In this document: in pieces, positions 35,976 through 45,936 of the stretch | Layout of the letters: every line of letters begins with the position of its first letter | Position numbering within the stretch: the stretch's first letter is position 1 | Assembly (NCBI GenBank): GCA_004173185.1 | Contig: SEFZ01000003.1 | Span: 124,001 to 188,000, forward strand | Length of the DNA: 64,000 nucleotides | Direction: 5' to 3' | From: Sphingomonadales bacterium | Lineage (GTDB): Bacteria; Pseudomonadota; Alphaproteobacteria; Sphingomonadales; Sphingomonadaceae | Made by a program: the position numbers and the translations under genes | The notes under the pieces: generated by a model | What the model was told of the DNA's origin: nothing | Seen by the model: the letters and a program-made list of their open reading frames with translations, nothing else | The model's database searches: none

Positions 35976-38900
35976 ATGTTTCGTCACGTCGTTGGTTTCG
36001 AACTCCGCTATCAACTCAGATCGCCTGTTTTCTGGGGTACGGCGGTTATTTTTTTTCTGCTGACGTTAGCGACTGTCCTTTCGGACGACATTCGCATCGG
36101 GTGGGGAGGACAAGTTTTCCGCAATTCGCCTTACGCGATCACCATGACGAGCATGGTATGGTGCATTTTTGCCATCTTCATCGTAACCGCGTTTGTCTCG
36201 AATGTCGTGCTGCGTGACGAGGAGACCGGCTTTGCGCCGATTATCCAGACCACGCAGCTCTCAAAGTCCAACTATCTTTTTGGCCGGTTCACCGGCGGAT
36301 TTTTTGCCGCCTCGCTCGCCTTCTTGAGCGTTCCGCTAGGCGCTTTGGTGGCAACTTTTGCCCCCGGAATTGATCCTTACACGCTCGGTCCACTGCGGAT
36401 CTGGGACTATTTTTACGCCTATCTATTCTTCTGTATTCCCAGCCTGTTCGTGATGGGCGCCGCATTGTTCACGCTCGCGACGGTGACCCGTTCCATGCTC
36501 GCGACCTACGTCGGCGCACTGATCATCATAGCCCTATATCTCTTCACCAGTGTCTATTTGAGCGGCGCGGATTCCGGGGCGACGGCGAGTCTTGTCGATC
36601 CGTTCGGTCTCTCGGCTTTCGAGTATGCCACAAGATATTGGTCGGCGCAGGAACGCAATACGCAGCTTCCTCCGCTGCTCGGGCTTGTTCTGCAAAACCG
36701 CGTGCTTTGGTGCGCTGTCGCATTGGCACTGCTGGCGGGATCCTGGGTTTCGTTCACGCGTAAAGGCTTTGCAAATCGGAACGGGCTGCCGCGGCTCGAA
36801 GCCAGGGCCAAAACGAATGTCGCGTTCTCAGGCGAGATGTCGGTCGTCCCTCCCACCCGTCGCGCCTTGGGATGGGGGCCGCTGGCGACTTTGACGCGCT
36901 TTGAGTTTCGAGCGGTGCTGGCCAGCCCGGTGTTTTTCATTTTGCTCGGCTTCGCGTTTATAAACACGATGTTGGGGCTTTGGCTCGCTGGCGATGATAT
37001 CGGTATCGAAATTTACCCCGTCACGCGCGTCATGATCCAGACCCTTCTGGATCAGTTCGTCACCATTCCACTGTTTGTCGCGGCATTTTACGCCGGCGAG
37101 CTAGTCTGGCGCGACCGAGAACGGCGCATTCATGAGATTGTTGACGCCACCCCGTCGCCCGACTGGGCATTTCTCATGCCGAAGATTTTGGCGATAGCGG
37201 TCCTACTGCTGGCAATGGGCCTGATGAGCATCTTCGCGGCAATTTCGGTGCAGATGCTAAAGGGCTACACGAGCATCGAATATGGCCATTACTTCACATG
37301 GTATCTGGCGCCGTGGTTCGTCACCATGCTGCTTTACGCTGTGCTCGCAGTTTTCGTGCAGACTTTGGTTCCGCACAAGTTCGTTGGTTTGCTCGTTGTA
37401 CTTCTGTTCTTCGTGATGCAAACGGCGCTTCCCACTATGGGGTTTGAAAGCCATCTCTATCTTTATGCGACGACGTCGCCGACCCCGCTATCCGATATGA
37501 ATGGCGTGGGTAAATATGCTGGGCATGCAGCATGGTATAAAGGCTATTGGACGTCATTCGCGGTAATCCTTACGGTTCTTGCCTGGGGACTTTGGCAGCG
37601 TGGCGGATCTGCTCCGCTGCTCGTCCGCATACGCAAGCTGCCTCGCAAGCTGGCGGGCCCGGCCGGTGCTATCGCGGGACTGGCGGCGATCGTGATGGCG
37701 TCGTTTGGCGGCTACATCTACTACAACAATTATGTTCTGAACAATTTTCCCACCTTCGCTGAAAGCCAGCGCTGGGCTGCGGATTATGAAAAAGCGCTGC
37801 TTCGCTATATCGACGATCCACAACCGCACATCACCGACGTCACGCTCAAAGTCGATCTCTATCCCGATGCGCCGAAGGTTGTCACGCATGGAAAATATGT
37901 CATCGAGAACAAGACAGGCGCACCGCTGAAGCAGGTCTATTTGACTTGGCCGAAGGCGCAGGTGTCAAAAGGATTCTTGGGAACAGAGGTGGAGCCGGAG
38001 CTTCACATGCTGTCGCTTGATGTTCCCGGTGCGAGGCTGACCAAGGATCTTAAAGAATTCAACTTCCGCATTTATACGTTCGACAAAGCGATGGCACCCG
38101 GCGAACGGCTGGAAATACGTTTTGAAACTATGCGCGAGCAACGCGGCTTCCTCAATGCGGGCAATGAGGATCGGGTCGTCGCGAACGGCACCTTCATCGA
38201 GAATTTTGCGATCACGCCCAGGATCGGTGTAGCGCCGCCGACACTGCAAGACCGCGCAGTGCGCCGGAAATTTGGACTCGATCCCGTCGTCACGGTGAAC
38301 AGTCTTGAAGACGAAGCAGCGCGCGCATTCAATTATGCGCGGCACGATAGCGATTACGTAAATGCGGACATTACGCTGACAGGACCCGCCGATCAGACAC
38401 TTATCGCACCTGGCCAGTTGGTCGCGCATCAGGCGATTGACGGCCGGCAGTCCGTTCGATTTCGCAGCGATGCTCCCATGTTACATTTCTTCTCGATCCA
38501 GGCCGGTAAATATGCTGTTCGTAGGGAAGCCTGGAAGGGCACCAGTATCGAGATCTATTACCACCCGTCGCATACTTACAACGTAGGTCGGTTCGCTGGA
38601 CTGGCAAAGAACGCGTTGGACTATTATTCTGATAATTTCGGCCCGTATCAGTTCAAGCAGTTTCGTATCATCGAGTTCCCGGCCTATCATAACTTCGCTC
38701 AAGCCTTTCCGAACACGATCCCATATTCGGAGGCTGCCGGTTTCATCGTGAAGATCGATGACACGGACGGCGTAGATTATATCGCCTACGTGACCGCGCA
38801 TGAGATGGCTCATCAATGGTGGTTTCACCAGTTGATCGGCGCCGATGTGGAAGGCAGTACTGTGCTGTCGGAAACCCTGGCTCAATATTCCGCGTTGATG

Positions 38901-39584
38901 GTCATGGAGAAACGCTATGGGCCCGCAATGATCCAACGTTTCCTGAAGCGATCTTTGGATGGCTACCTCGAACAGCGCGGCAAGGAGAATATCGACGAAC
39001 CCACCCTCGAGCGCGTCCAAGGGCAGGCTTACGTCCGCTACCAAAAAGGTGGGAACGTGATGTACCTCCTCAAGGAACGGATGGGCGAGCAGGCAGTAAA
39101 CCGGGCACTTCGTGGGCTTCTTGACAAATACGCCCTCAAGGGTCCGCCCTATCCCACATCACGCGACCTGATCGCGGCCTTGCGCGCCGAGGCAAGACCG
39201 GAAGAGCAAGAGTTGATCACTGACTTGTTTCAGAAGATCACGGCTTACGATCTTAAAGTCCGTGATGCAAAAACGACCAAGAGGCGCGACGGGAAATGGG
39301 ATGTTACCTTCACCGTCGAGGCGGAAAAGCGTTATGCCGATGGAAAAGGAGTGGAGACAAAGGCGCCGCTCAACGAGATATTTGACATCGGCATATTCAC
39401 GGCCCAGCCGGGGGAGAAGGGTTTCAAGGCCGGCAATGTCCTGTCGATGACGCCACAGCGCTTGCGGACAGGTAAGCTGAGATTGACCGCAGTGGTCGCG
39501 CAGCAGCCGAAATTCGTCGGAGTCGACCCGTATCTCAAATACATCGATCGAAATTCTTCTGATAACGTCCTAGCGGTGGACTAA
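35976..39584 (+). CDS. ABC-2 permease fused to M1-family metallopeptidase
   Basis: This 1202-residue protein has two halves. The first (about 1-580) is an ABC-2 type permease with two sets of membrane helices. The second (about 600-1200) is an M1 aminopeptidase-like domain with the zinc motif HEMAHQWW (H942, E943, H946) and a later Glu in LSETLAQY (about 966), so it should be catalytically competent. The peptidase follows the last membrane helix (about 565-590) and should face the periplasm. The partner ATPase is encoded immediately upstream. Related fusions are common in Bacteroidetes and sphingomonads, but their role is poorly defined. Coupling of peptide cleavage to transport is plausible. 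Confidence 0.88.
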   Translation: MFRHVVGFELRYQLRSPVFWGTAVIFFLLTLATVLSDDIRIGWGGQVFRNSPYAITMTSMVWCIFAIFIVTAFVSNVVLRDEETGFAPIIQTTQLSKSNYLFGRFTGGFFAASLAFLSVPLGALVATFAPGIDPYTLGPLRIWDYFYAYLFFCIPSLFVMGAALFTLATVTRSMLATYVGALIIIALYLFTSVYLSGADSGATASLVDPFGLSAFEYATRYWSAQERNTQLPPLLGLVLQNRVLWCAVALALLAGSWVSFTRKGFANRNGLPRLEARAKTNVAFSGEMSVVPPTRRALGWGPLATLTRFEFRAVLASPVFFILLGFAFINTMLGLWLAGDDIGIEIYPVTRVMIQTLLDQFVTIPLFVAAFYAGELVWRDRERRIHEIVDATPSPDWAFLMPKILAIAVLLLAMGLMSIFAAISVQMLKGYTSIEYGHYFTWYLAPWFVTMLLYAVLAVFVQTLVPHKFVGLLVVLLFFVMQTALPTMGFESHLYLYATTSPTPLSDMNGVGKYAGHAAWYKGYWTSFAVILTVLAWGLWQRGGSAPLLVRIRKLPRKLAGPAGAIAGLAAIVMASFGGYIYYNNYVLNNFPTFAESQRWAADYEKALLRYIDDPQPHITDVTLKVDLYPDAPKVVTHGKYVIENKTGAPLKQVYLTWPKAQVSKGFLGTEVEPELHMLSLDVPGARLTKDLKEFNFRIYTFDKAMAPGERLEIRFETMREQRGFLNAGNEDRVVANGTFIENFAITPRIGVAPPTLQDRAVRRKFGLDPVVTVNSLEDEAARAFNYARHDSDYVNADITLTGPADQTLIAPGQLVAHQAIDGRQSVRFRSDAPMLHFFSIQAGKYAVRREAWKGTSIEIYYHPSHTYNVGRFAGLAKNALDYYSDNFGPYQFKQFRIIEFPAYHNFAQAFPNTIPYSEAAGFIVKIDDTDGVDYIAYVTAHEMAHQWWFHQLIGADVEGSTVLSETLAQYSALMVMEKRYGPAMIQRFLKRSLDGYLEQRGKENIDEPTLERVQGQAYVRYQKGGNVMYLLKERMGEQAVNRALRGLLDKYALKGPPYPTSRDLIAALRAEARPEEQELITDLFQKITAYDLKVRDAKTTKRRDGKWDVTFTVEAEKRYADGKGVETKAPLNEIFDIGIFTAQPGEKGFKAGNVLSMTPQRLRTGKLRLTAVVAQQPKFVGVDPYLKYIDRNSSDNVLAVD

Positions 39585-40144
39585 CGCCACCGTCGAACGC
39601 TGGGACGAAACGCCGCCATGGCCCGGCCGTGCTGAAGAAATGACGCGGTGTAAATCGACGCCGGCAATCGGATTTTCGGGACGGTTTGTTTCGCACGATG
39701 CCGAGCGTCGGTCGCTGACGCCTACGCGTTCTCGACCGAGAACCGGCACTGATCGCCACGCGCGGTGGGATTGTGATCGGGTTGCGCACCCGGCGGGTAA
39801 TATTTGCGAAGGCGGCGCGATGCGAACGAGCGTCGTCGTCGTCGTGGGAGGGGAGCGTCGTGCGACGGGTTCCGGTCTCCTACGTAGACCGTCCACCATC
39901 CTATCGTGCGAGCGAGCGTCGCCAGCGCGACCTATGCGCGCCACCTGCACCGCCGGTATCGCGGCATCTATAAACATTCTAGGCGGCTGGCCGGCGGCGA
40001 TGGCCGTCAGGATCGATGCCTGATCGCGGCTTGGCTCCGATTGGAAATCTCCAGCTCCTCGTGTCCCCCGGTGCGCTGATCCTTACTGCCGATCCGTGGG
40101 AGCCGCGACGTTCTGCCCTCGATCGCTATTGATGATGGCCTGTG
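39585..40144. other. Convergent intergenic region without a supported gene
   Basis: These 560 bp lie between the ABC/M1 fusion and an MFS gene that converges on it. Open frames on both strands are Arg-rich and low in hydrophobic patterning, as expected of non-coding GC-rich DNA. A small palindrome, GTTCTC-GACC-GAGAAC (39728-39743), is the only structure noted. Confidence 0.4.
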
Positions 40145-41467
40145 TCACATCTTGCACCGGTCCGCCGCAGCAGAACCAAGATAGATTGCGCTGAGCCTAC
40201 GGTAATGGCTGGACCTAAACGCGACGGACGTGCCGGCAACGCCTGTTAGGCCAGCCAGCGTAAAGGCAAGCGCAATTCCGCGCTCCGGTCCGCGTCCGTA
40301 CCAATCGCCAATCAGATCGGCCCCCGCGCCACTAGTCATAAACGGAATGAAGACGAACTGGGTAAGGGGGCCGATGATGAACGCCATGAGGGGTGATGCT
40401 GCGAGTTCCACCGACTGGGCAAAACCAAATACTCGCCCCTGCCGTTCGACGGGAACCACTTTCTGCAGCGTCGTTTGCTCTGCCGCTTCCGCATAGGGTC
40501 CGAGAAACAGGAACAAGAAGCATCCCGTGATCAGGAGGGGGATGGAGGACTGAATGGTAAAGATTGAGGCCGCGACCCAGGATAACAGGTTCACGACAAG
40601 CAAGGTGCGCAATGGATTACCGCCTAGGCCGGTTCTGGCGATCAGGATCCCACTAAAAATAAATGCGCAGGAGACTAATGCCCACATCACGCCCCATTCT
40701 TGCACAGTCATGAGGGACAAGCCGTAAGCATCCATTAGCGCTATAAAAACCCCGCCAAGCAGGTTGTTGAAGGTGGAGAAGAAGATCAGCGCGAAGAGGC
40801 CCGGCACGGCGCGCACGATTATGATCGTACCCTTTACATCGACCTGCTTGGGCGCGCCCTGCGCGGCGACCTGTTCCGAGGACCACGCGCCGACTTCAAA
40901 GCGGAACAGATGGACCCAGGCAATGGACGTCAACCCAAGCGCCAAAACGAGCACGCCAGTAATTCCAACCTTGGAAACCAGAAAACCGCTGATGGCCGAC
41001 GTGATTAGAACGCCGGTTCCCGTTACCACGCCGACAAGCCCGTTAGCCTTGTCCCGTTCGTCTTCGGGAACCATCTGCGTCACCAATGTCGGCAAAGCGA
41101 TGTTGCGCAAATTCCCAGCAATGACGCCTAGCATGACCAGAAGAATAAACAGCCAGAGGGTTATCTGTCCTACGCTCGTGAAGCTTCCGTCCGGGGCCAA
41201 GGAATGAGTGGCTAGCGCCGCTGCGAAGAAAACAAACGACCCTAGGCTTGAAGCCTGCAATACCAATTTCTTTGGATTATGGTCGACCAGGCTGCCGAAC
41301 CACATCGCTAGTAACGCCGTAAGTACCAAGTGAAGCCCAGCGACCATGCCGGTCGCAAATACTGACTCCGTCTCTAGGTAAACCCAGAAAGTTGCGGCAA
41401 CCCATACCGTAAAGTTCGTGATATTCGCTAAAAAGTTATTCGCGAGGACACGATAGAAGCCTGTCAT
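40145..41467 (-). CDS. MFS transporter, EntS-like (MFS_3) exporter family
   Basis: This 440-residue protein has about twelve membrane helices. It resembles the MFS_3/enterobactin-exporter group (NNFLANITNFTVWVAATFWV, WFGSLVDHNPKK, VPEDERDKANGLVG). The cytoplasmic motif A region is diverged (DHNPKK). I placed the start at the ATG at 41467; a TTG further upstream also keeps the frame. No neighbour in the same direction suggests an operon. Export of a small molecule is the usual role in the family; the substrate is unknown. Confidence 0.8.
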   Translation of the reverse strand: MTGFYRVLANNFLANITNFTVWVAATFWVYLETESVFATGMVAGLHLVLTALLAMWFGSLVDHNPKKLVLQASSLGSFVFFAAALATHSLAPDGSFTSVGQITLWLFILLVMLGVIAGNLRNIALPTLVTQMVPEDERDKANGLVGVVTGTGVLITSAISGFLVSKVGITGVLVLALGLTSIAWVHLFRFEVGAWSSEQVAAQGAPKQVDVKGTIIIVRAVPGLFALIFFSTFNNLLGGVFIALMDAYGLSLMTVQEWGVMWALVSCAFIFSGILIARTGLGGNPLRTLLVVNLLSWVAASIFTIQSSIPLLITGCFLFLFLGPYAEAAEQTTLQKVVPVERQGRVFGFAQSVELAASPLMAFIIGPLTQFVFIPFMTSGAGADLIGDWYGRGPERGIALAFTLAGLTGVAGTSVAFRSSHYRRLSAIYLGSAAADRCKM

Positions 41468-42129
41468 CGTGCCGTTCACCCGTTCGGCCAACTTCTCGGT
41501 TGACGTTCAACGCAAGGAAAGGGACGCGGTAACTGAGCACCGTTCGAAACGCCGGCGTGTTCTCGCGCGCTTGTCGGTCGGCGGTGACGGACGGGCGTGA
41601 AATCGAACCGGCAATCGAAGCGGAATCGGCAATATTCGCCTCGGTTTGCGATCCGCCGCCGTTGAAACTCGCCGACGTGTCGACAGAAGCCCACGGCCAT
41701 CAGGCGCGGGTGTCGAAGCGTTGTTTCAAAGCGCAGGCGATCATATTTGGCAAGATATTTTCATTCACTACGCCTGCTCCTCGGCCGCAAGATTGGAACT
41801 ACATCTCGTCGACATTTGCGCGCCCATAAAATGGCGCGAGTTTCTACGCTTTCGCGGCTTCGTTCTTGCAAGTGAATTGTCACAAGTAAGGTGTTCCGGC
41901 GAGGCAGAATTGCTAAACCTAAGGATTAGAAAGCTCTTGACCGCATGTTGCGGGCTCGCATTGCAGCGGAACTGAGCGTATCTCCGGGCATACTCCGAGC
42001 CCACGCGGCGCTGGCAAGCTGGCGGCTGGGCGACGGCAATCGGCGACCATGAGAGGCAAATCCAGCGACCTAGACCTTCCGGAAAATATAGTCTCTGACT
42101 GGGTTCTTTATGCGCCGGAAATTATTGCT
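41468..42129. other. Long intergenic region upstream of the MFS exporter
   Basis: These 662 bp separate the exporter start from the end of the LysR gene. No frame shows a recognised family or ribosome-binding site. The codon pattern around 41930-42050 is faintly gene-like but interrupted, so a decayed gene is possible. Confidence 0.4.
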
Positions 42130-43044
42130 TCACAAACCATCCGGCATAACCTGATTTTGAGAAGATGACGCCTCTTCCAAAATCCAGTTTACGAAGTTTT
42201 CCGCCCCCTCTGACAACGGCACGGCCGATTTAGTGAGCAGATAAAACTGCTTCTGCGACGTAACCTTGAGTTCTGAGAGAGCTTGAAGACGTCCCTCTTC
42301 CAGTAAGCTGCCGATCAGCGAAGTGTGACCCATCATAAAGCCGCGCCCCTGCAATGTCGCCTCGACCGCCATTGAATAAAGAGAAAAGGTCTGCGTGATG
42401 AGGTTTTCCGGGCGCGGCAATCCGCTGCCACTCAACCAGTCGTCGAAATCGCTCTGCCAGTACGTGTCCGACATCAAGGGAACGCCAATGGGCAGCCCAC
42501 GCTCGTCAAACTCGGACTTTTCAATTGCCGCGGCACTCGCAACTGGAACCATTTCATCGAAAAACAGCTCTTGATAGTCACATCCTGGAAATGGCGGCTT
42601 GCCGTAGCGGATCGCGACGTCATAGTTTGACGTCCTCAGATCCACGACCGCTGGATCCGCCCAAATCTCTATGGTGGCGTTGCTGTGATCCTTGTGAAAG
42701 CGATCCATGCGTGAACCGAGCCACAATTGCGCGAGGGCTGGAAGAATTGTCAGCCGAACCGCCCTGACATTGTGTGCCGATGTAATCTCGCGAGTCGCCT
42801 TTTCGAGTTGTTCGAGAGACGGCAGTACGCGCTGCGCATAACGCTTGCCTGCTTCCGTAAGTTTTACACCCTGAGGGAAGCGCCGAAAAAGGCTCACGCC
42901 AAGAAGTCCCTCCAGCGCCTTGATGCGTTGGCTGACCGCGCCCGGGGTCACATTCAGCTGAGCGGATGCGAGCGCGAAGCTTTCTGTCGCAGCCGTTGCC
43001 GAAAAGACCCGAAGCCAATCAAGATTGGGCAGCCCTCGAGACAT
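42130..43044 (-). CDS. LysR-family regulator (GcvA-like)
   Basis: This 304-residue protein has an N-terminal helix-turn-helix (residues 5-65; LNVTPGAVSQRIKALEG, then LFRR and LTEAGKRY) and a C-terminal type 2 periplasmic-binding-protein fold for the effector. It is closest in style to GcvA-like regulators. It is divergent from the MHS transporter gene across 321 bp, the usual arrangement for a LysR protein and its target. The downstream amino-acid cassette could also be a target. The effector is unknown. Confidence 0.9.
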   Translation of the reverse strand: MSRGLPNLDWLRVFSATAATESFALASAQLNVTPGAVSQRIKALEGLLGVSLFRRFPQGVKLTEAGKRYAQRVLPSLEQLEKATREITSAHNVRAVRLTILPALAQLWLGSRMDRFHKDHSNATIEIWADPAVVDLRTSNYDVAIRYGKPPFPGCDYQELFFDEMVPVASAAAIEKSEFDERGLPIGVPLMSDTYWQSDFDDWLSGSGLPRPENLITQTFSLYSMAVEATLQGRGFMMGHTSLIGSLLEEGRLQALSELKVTSQKQFYLLTKSAVPLSEGAENFVNWILEEASSSQNQVMPDGL

Positions 43045-43365
43045 CAGTTTAACTCCGCCTGAGGACCAAGAATAGTCATTTGCATATCCCTATCAATTAC
43101 ATGGCATAACGCTCGCATCAAAACGCCGTGCAGCGAGGATGGTTCTCATAATGCGAGGACGCAAATAGACAATAAAAATCTTGGCTCGTCGATAGAAATT
43201 CTAAGCGTACAATGTGCGTTGTCGGATGGCGGGCGCTGATCAGCGCGTGCTTGCCACCTGCCGATACCGTTCGCGATCCGCCGCCAGGGCGCACCCGTGT
43301 CACCATAGACGTGCTGCGGGACCATGTGTCCGATCAGAATAACCTGCAGCATTCAAGGTATCGAA
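43045..43365. promoter_or_regulatory. Divergent region between LysR and MHS transporter genes
   Basis: These 321 bp should hold both promoters and the LysR binding site. The segment near 43080-43110 is AT-rich. I could not single out one T-N11-A box with confidence. AAGG lies 8 bases before the transporter ATG at 43366. Confidence 0.4.
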
Positions 43366-45021
43366 ATGACCGGCTTCCCAACTACTACGTCGACCAAGAA
43401 AAGCGAAATCAAGGTCATCACTGCGTCGTCCTTGGGGACAATGTTCGAATGGTATGATTTCTATCTCTACGGTTTGTTGGCCAGCTATATTTCGGCCCAG
43501 TTCTTTAGCGGGGTTAATGAAGCATCCGCTTTCATCCTCGCGCTGGGCGCCTTCGCTGCCGGGTTCGCGATCCGGCCCGTGGGTTCAATTATCTTTGGGC
43601 GCATCGGCGACTTGGTAGGACGTAAGAACACGTTCCTTGTCACCATGGGCCTGATGGGTGTTTCGACTTTCACCGTCGGACTCCTGCCCAGCTACGATAC
43701 GATCGGCATTGCGGCGCCAATCATCCTGCTCGTCCTGCGGCTGCTCCAGGGCTTGGCGGTTGGCGGCGAATATGGCGGCGCTGCCACCTACGTCGCAGAA
43801 CACGCCCCCGATGGCAAACGAGGCTTGTTTACGAGCTTTATCCAGACAACCGCTACAATTGGTCTTTTCGCGGCGCTTTTGCTGGTCATCGGACTGCGCC
43901 TCCTGCTCGGCGAGGAAGCATTTTCGCAATGGGGATGGAGGATTCCGTTTCTGCTCTCGATTCTGTTGTTGGGTATTTCGCTATGGATCAGGCTGCAGCT
44001 CGCAGAAAGTCCGGTGTTCCAAAAGATGAAGGATGAAGGCCGCACGTCGAAAGCACCGCTCACCGAGGCATTCGGACGCTGGTCGAACCTGAAATTTGTT
44101 CTTATAGCGCTTTTCGGCGCGGTGGCTGGTCAGGGCGTCATCGGTTATACCGGACAATTCTACACTCTTTTCTTCTTGGAACGTATCGCGGACGTCGATC
44201 CGGCAACATCCAACCTGCTGTTAGTCATGGCGCTGATCCTCGCTACTCCATCATTTGTATTTTTTGGCTGGCTGAGCGACAAGATCGGCCGCAAGAAGAT
44301 TATCATGAGCGGCTGCGTGCTGGCAGCGATAACCCTGTTTCCATTGTTCGGAGCATTGACGACCGCCGCAAATCCCGATCTCGCAAAGGCCGTCAAAGAA
44401 GCTCCCGTGAGTGTAGCAGCGCACGACGGGGAGTGTTCGCTCCAGTTCGATCCGATCGGCAAGAACCGTTTCGACAAAAGCAGCTGCGACATCGCGAAGG
44501 CTTATCTCACGAGAAACGGCATAAACTATTCCAACGTCGAATCATCGGCGGGTGCCATCGCCGAGGTGCGCGTTGGCAACAAAGCCATCCTTGCTCCAGA
44601 CCCGTTCGCTAAGTCCAGCGGGCAGCTTGCCGGCGAAATCGAATCGTTCGAAAGGCAGGTCGATGAAAGTCTTCTAAAAGCGGGATACCCCAGCGAAGCG
44701 AACCCGGCAAAAATTAATCGGCCCTTGGTCATCGCGATCATACTTGCCATCATGCTCATGGTGACCGCCACTTACGCGCCGCTCGCCGCCATGCTTGTCG
44801 AGTTATTTCCATCGCGCATCCGCTATACCTCAATGTCTTTGCCCTATCACATCGGGGCCGGCTGGTTCGGCGGCTTTCTCCCTACCATCGCGTTCGCGAT
44901 GGTAGCGGCAACGGGGGACATCTATTACGGACTTTGGTATCCGGTCCTCGTCTGCACGATCACGGCGATCATCGGCATTCTGTTCCTGCCCGAGACCTTT
45001 CGGCGAAACATCAATGACTGA
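43366..45021 (+). CDS. MHS-type MFS transporter with a periplasmic insert
   Basis: This 551-residue protein is a metabolite:H+ symporter (ProP/ShiA type). It has TMFEWYDFYLYG at the N-terminus, the cytoplasmic motif GRIGDLVGRK and its repeat SDKIGRKK. About 117 residues (about 334-450) are inserted after the helix following the second GRKK motif, which places the insert in the periplasm. The insert has two Cys residues (DGECSLQF and KSSCDIAK) that could form a disulfide. The ATG at 43366 has AAGG at a spacing of 8. Import of an organic acid, amino acid or betaine is likely, perhaps the substrate of the dioxygenase cassette downstream; this is inference. Confidence 0.88.
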   Translation: MTGFPTTTSTKKSEIKVITASSLGTMFEWYDFYLYGLLASYISAQFFSGVNEASAFILALGAFAAGFAIRPVGSIIFGRIGDLVGRKNTFLVTMGLMGVSTFTVGLLPSYDTIGIAAPIILLVLRLLQGLAVGGEYGGAATYVAEHAPDGKRGLFTSFIQTTATIGLFAALLLVIGLRLLLGEEAFSQWGWRIPFLLSILLLGISLWIRLQLAESPVFQKMKDEGRTSKAPLTEAFGRWSNLKFVLIALFGAVAGQGVIGYTGQFYTLFFLERIADVDPATSNLLLVMALILATPSFVFFGWLSDKIGRKKIIMSGCVLAAITLFPLFGALTTAANPDLAKAVKEAPVSVAAHDGECSLQFDPIGKNRFDKSSCDIAKAYLTRNGINYSNVESSAGAIAEVRVGNKAILAPDPFAKSSGQLAGEIESFERQVDESLLKAGYPSEANPAKINRPLVIAIILAIMLMVTATYAPLAAMLVELFPSRIRYTSMSLPYHIGAGWFGGFLPTIAFAMVAATGDIYYGLWYPVLVCTITAIIGILFLPETFRRNIND

Positions 45022-45207
45022 ACCACCGCTGCGCCCTATGCGTTCCGTCAAGAAATTCTCGGCGCTGTGCCATATTGTGAGACCCCGTCGCTATCTCCGA
45101 GCCCGGGGTAGCATCCTTTATCACTCCCAGCTGATGGGCATGAGTTCGGTGCGGGCGCGCGACAGGTCGATTGCGTGACGGAACTTTTACGGTCGTCGAG
45201 GATCAGC

Positions 45208-45597
45208 ATGTCCGATTGTCCCGTCGCGCAGCGCGCGCCGGATGATGGCGAGCAATCCCCACCGCTCCCGAGGAAATCGCCCCGCGAGAGCCTTGTCTTG
45301 CTTCGCGTCGAGGCTTCGCCTTGTACACTCGTGCTCGAGCGCATCCTGTTTTTCGTCAACAGCGCGGCGCTCCGGCCAGCCGACATGGCAATAGATTACG
45401 GCAGAAAGTGGCAGATGATCGAAATCTGGCTCGACGGCAACGCTTTTGCGCCTTCGGAATGGTTCCTGACACAGCTCGAAGGATTGCCGGCGGTGAAGCT
45501 CGCCGAGTTTTTCGACGGATTTGGTAGCCCACTCGTTCTTGCTCAGGAGGAGCGCGCGGACGAGCCGATCCGGAGTGGCGGACGGTGGGATGTTTGA
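45208..45597 (+). CDS. Small hypothetical protein with ACT-like pattern
   Basis: This possible gene encodes 129 residues. After a polar N-terminal stretch, residues about 30-100 alternate as strand-helix-strand-strand-helix-strand (SLVLLRVEA, TLVLERILFFVNS, KWQMIEIWLD, SEWFLTQLEG, AVKLAEFF), which fits an ACT-like ferredoxin fold. GAGGA lies 6 bases before the ATG at 45208. It is downstream of the MHS transporter and convergent with the SHMT-like gene. I recognise no specific family. The antisense frame also stays open, so certainty is limited. Confidence 0.5.
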   Translation: MSDCPVAQRAPDDGEQSPPLPRKSPRESLVLLRVEASPCTLVLERILFFVNSAALRPADMAIDYGRKWQMIEIWLDGNAFAPSEWFLTQLEGLPAVKLAEFFDGFGSPLVLAQEERADEPIRSGGRWDV

Positions 45598-45936
45598 TGG
45601 GCGGGTCGGCGCAAGCCAGACGCCGAAGTTTCGTCGATGCCGGTAAATGGAAGCGGTAATCGTGTTACCATGTTGCAACGATTACACGTCGGCAGCCTGC
45701 CGAGCGCAGTAAGATAACACTCTTACTGGACGTGGCGATTCCGGCCCAAAAACAAGGTGCAGGCAGCCGGCGGATTAGGAGCTCCGCGCGGAATCGGGAT
45801 CTGTGGTGCGCATGCTGTTTATCTCAACGCCAGATGCATTTACCGGAGCGCGGTTCGCAAACGGCGCTAAGTTGCCGGTTGCGACTGGCCAGCGGGAATC
45901 AGCCGCGAGACCACAATTGGACCGCGTCGTAACAAT
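45598..45936. other. Convergent intergenic region
   Basis: These 339 bp hold a 30-bp interrupted palindrome (annotated separately) and no supported gene. Open frames near 45732-46171 run into the antisense strand of the SHMT-like gene and look spurious. Confidence 0.4.
45656..45685. repeat. 30-bp interrupted palindrome
   Basis: Perfect 7-bp arms GTAATCG (45656-45662) and CGATTAC (45679-45685) flank a partly symmetric 16-bp centre around CATG. The dyad resembles an operator more than a terminator because no T-run follows. It lies between the ends of convergent genes, where an operator would not be expected. Confidence 0.45.

Noticed and set aside
39585..40144. Transposase or integrase remnant
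   Set aside because: No DDE, HTH or tyrosine-recombinase motif and no terminal inverted repeats or target duplication were seen.
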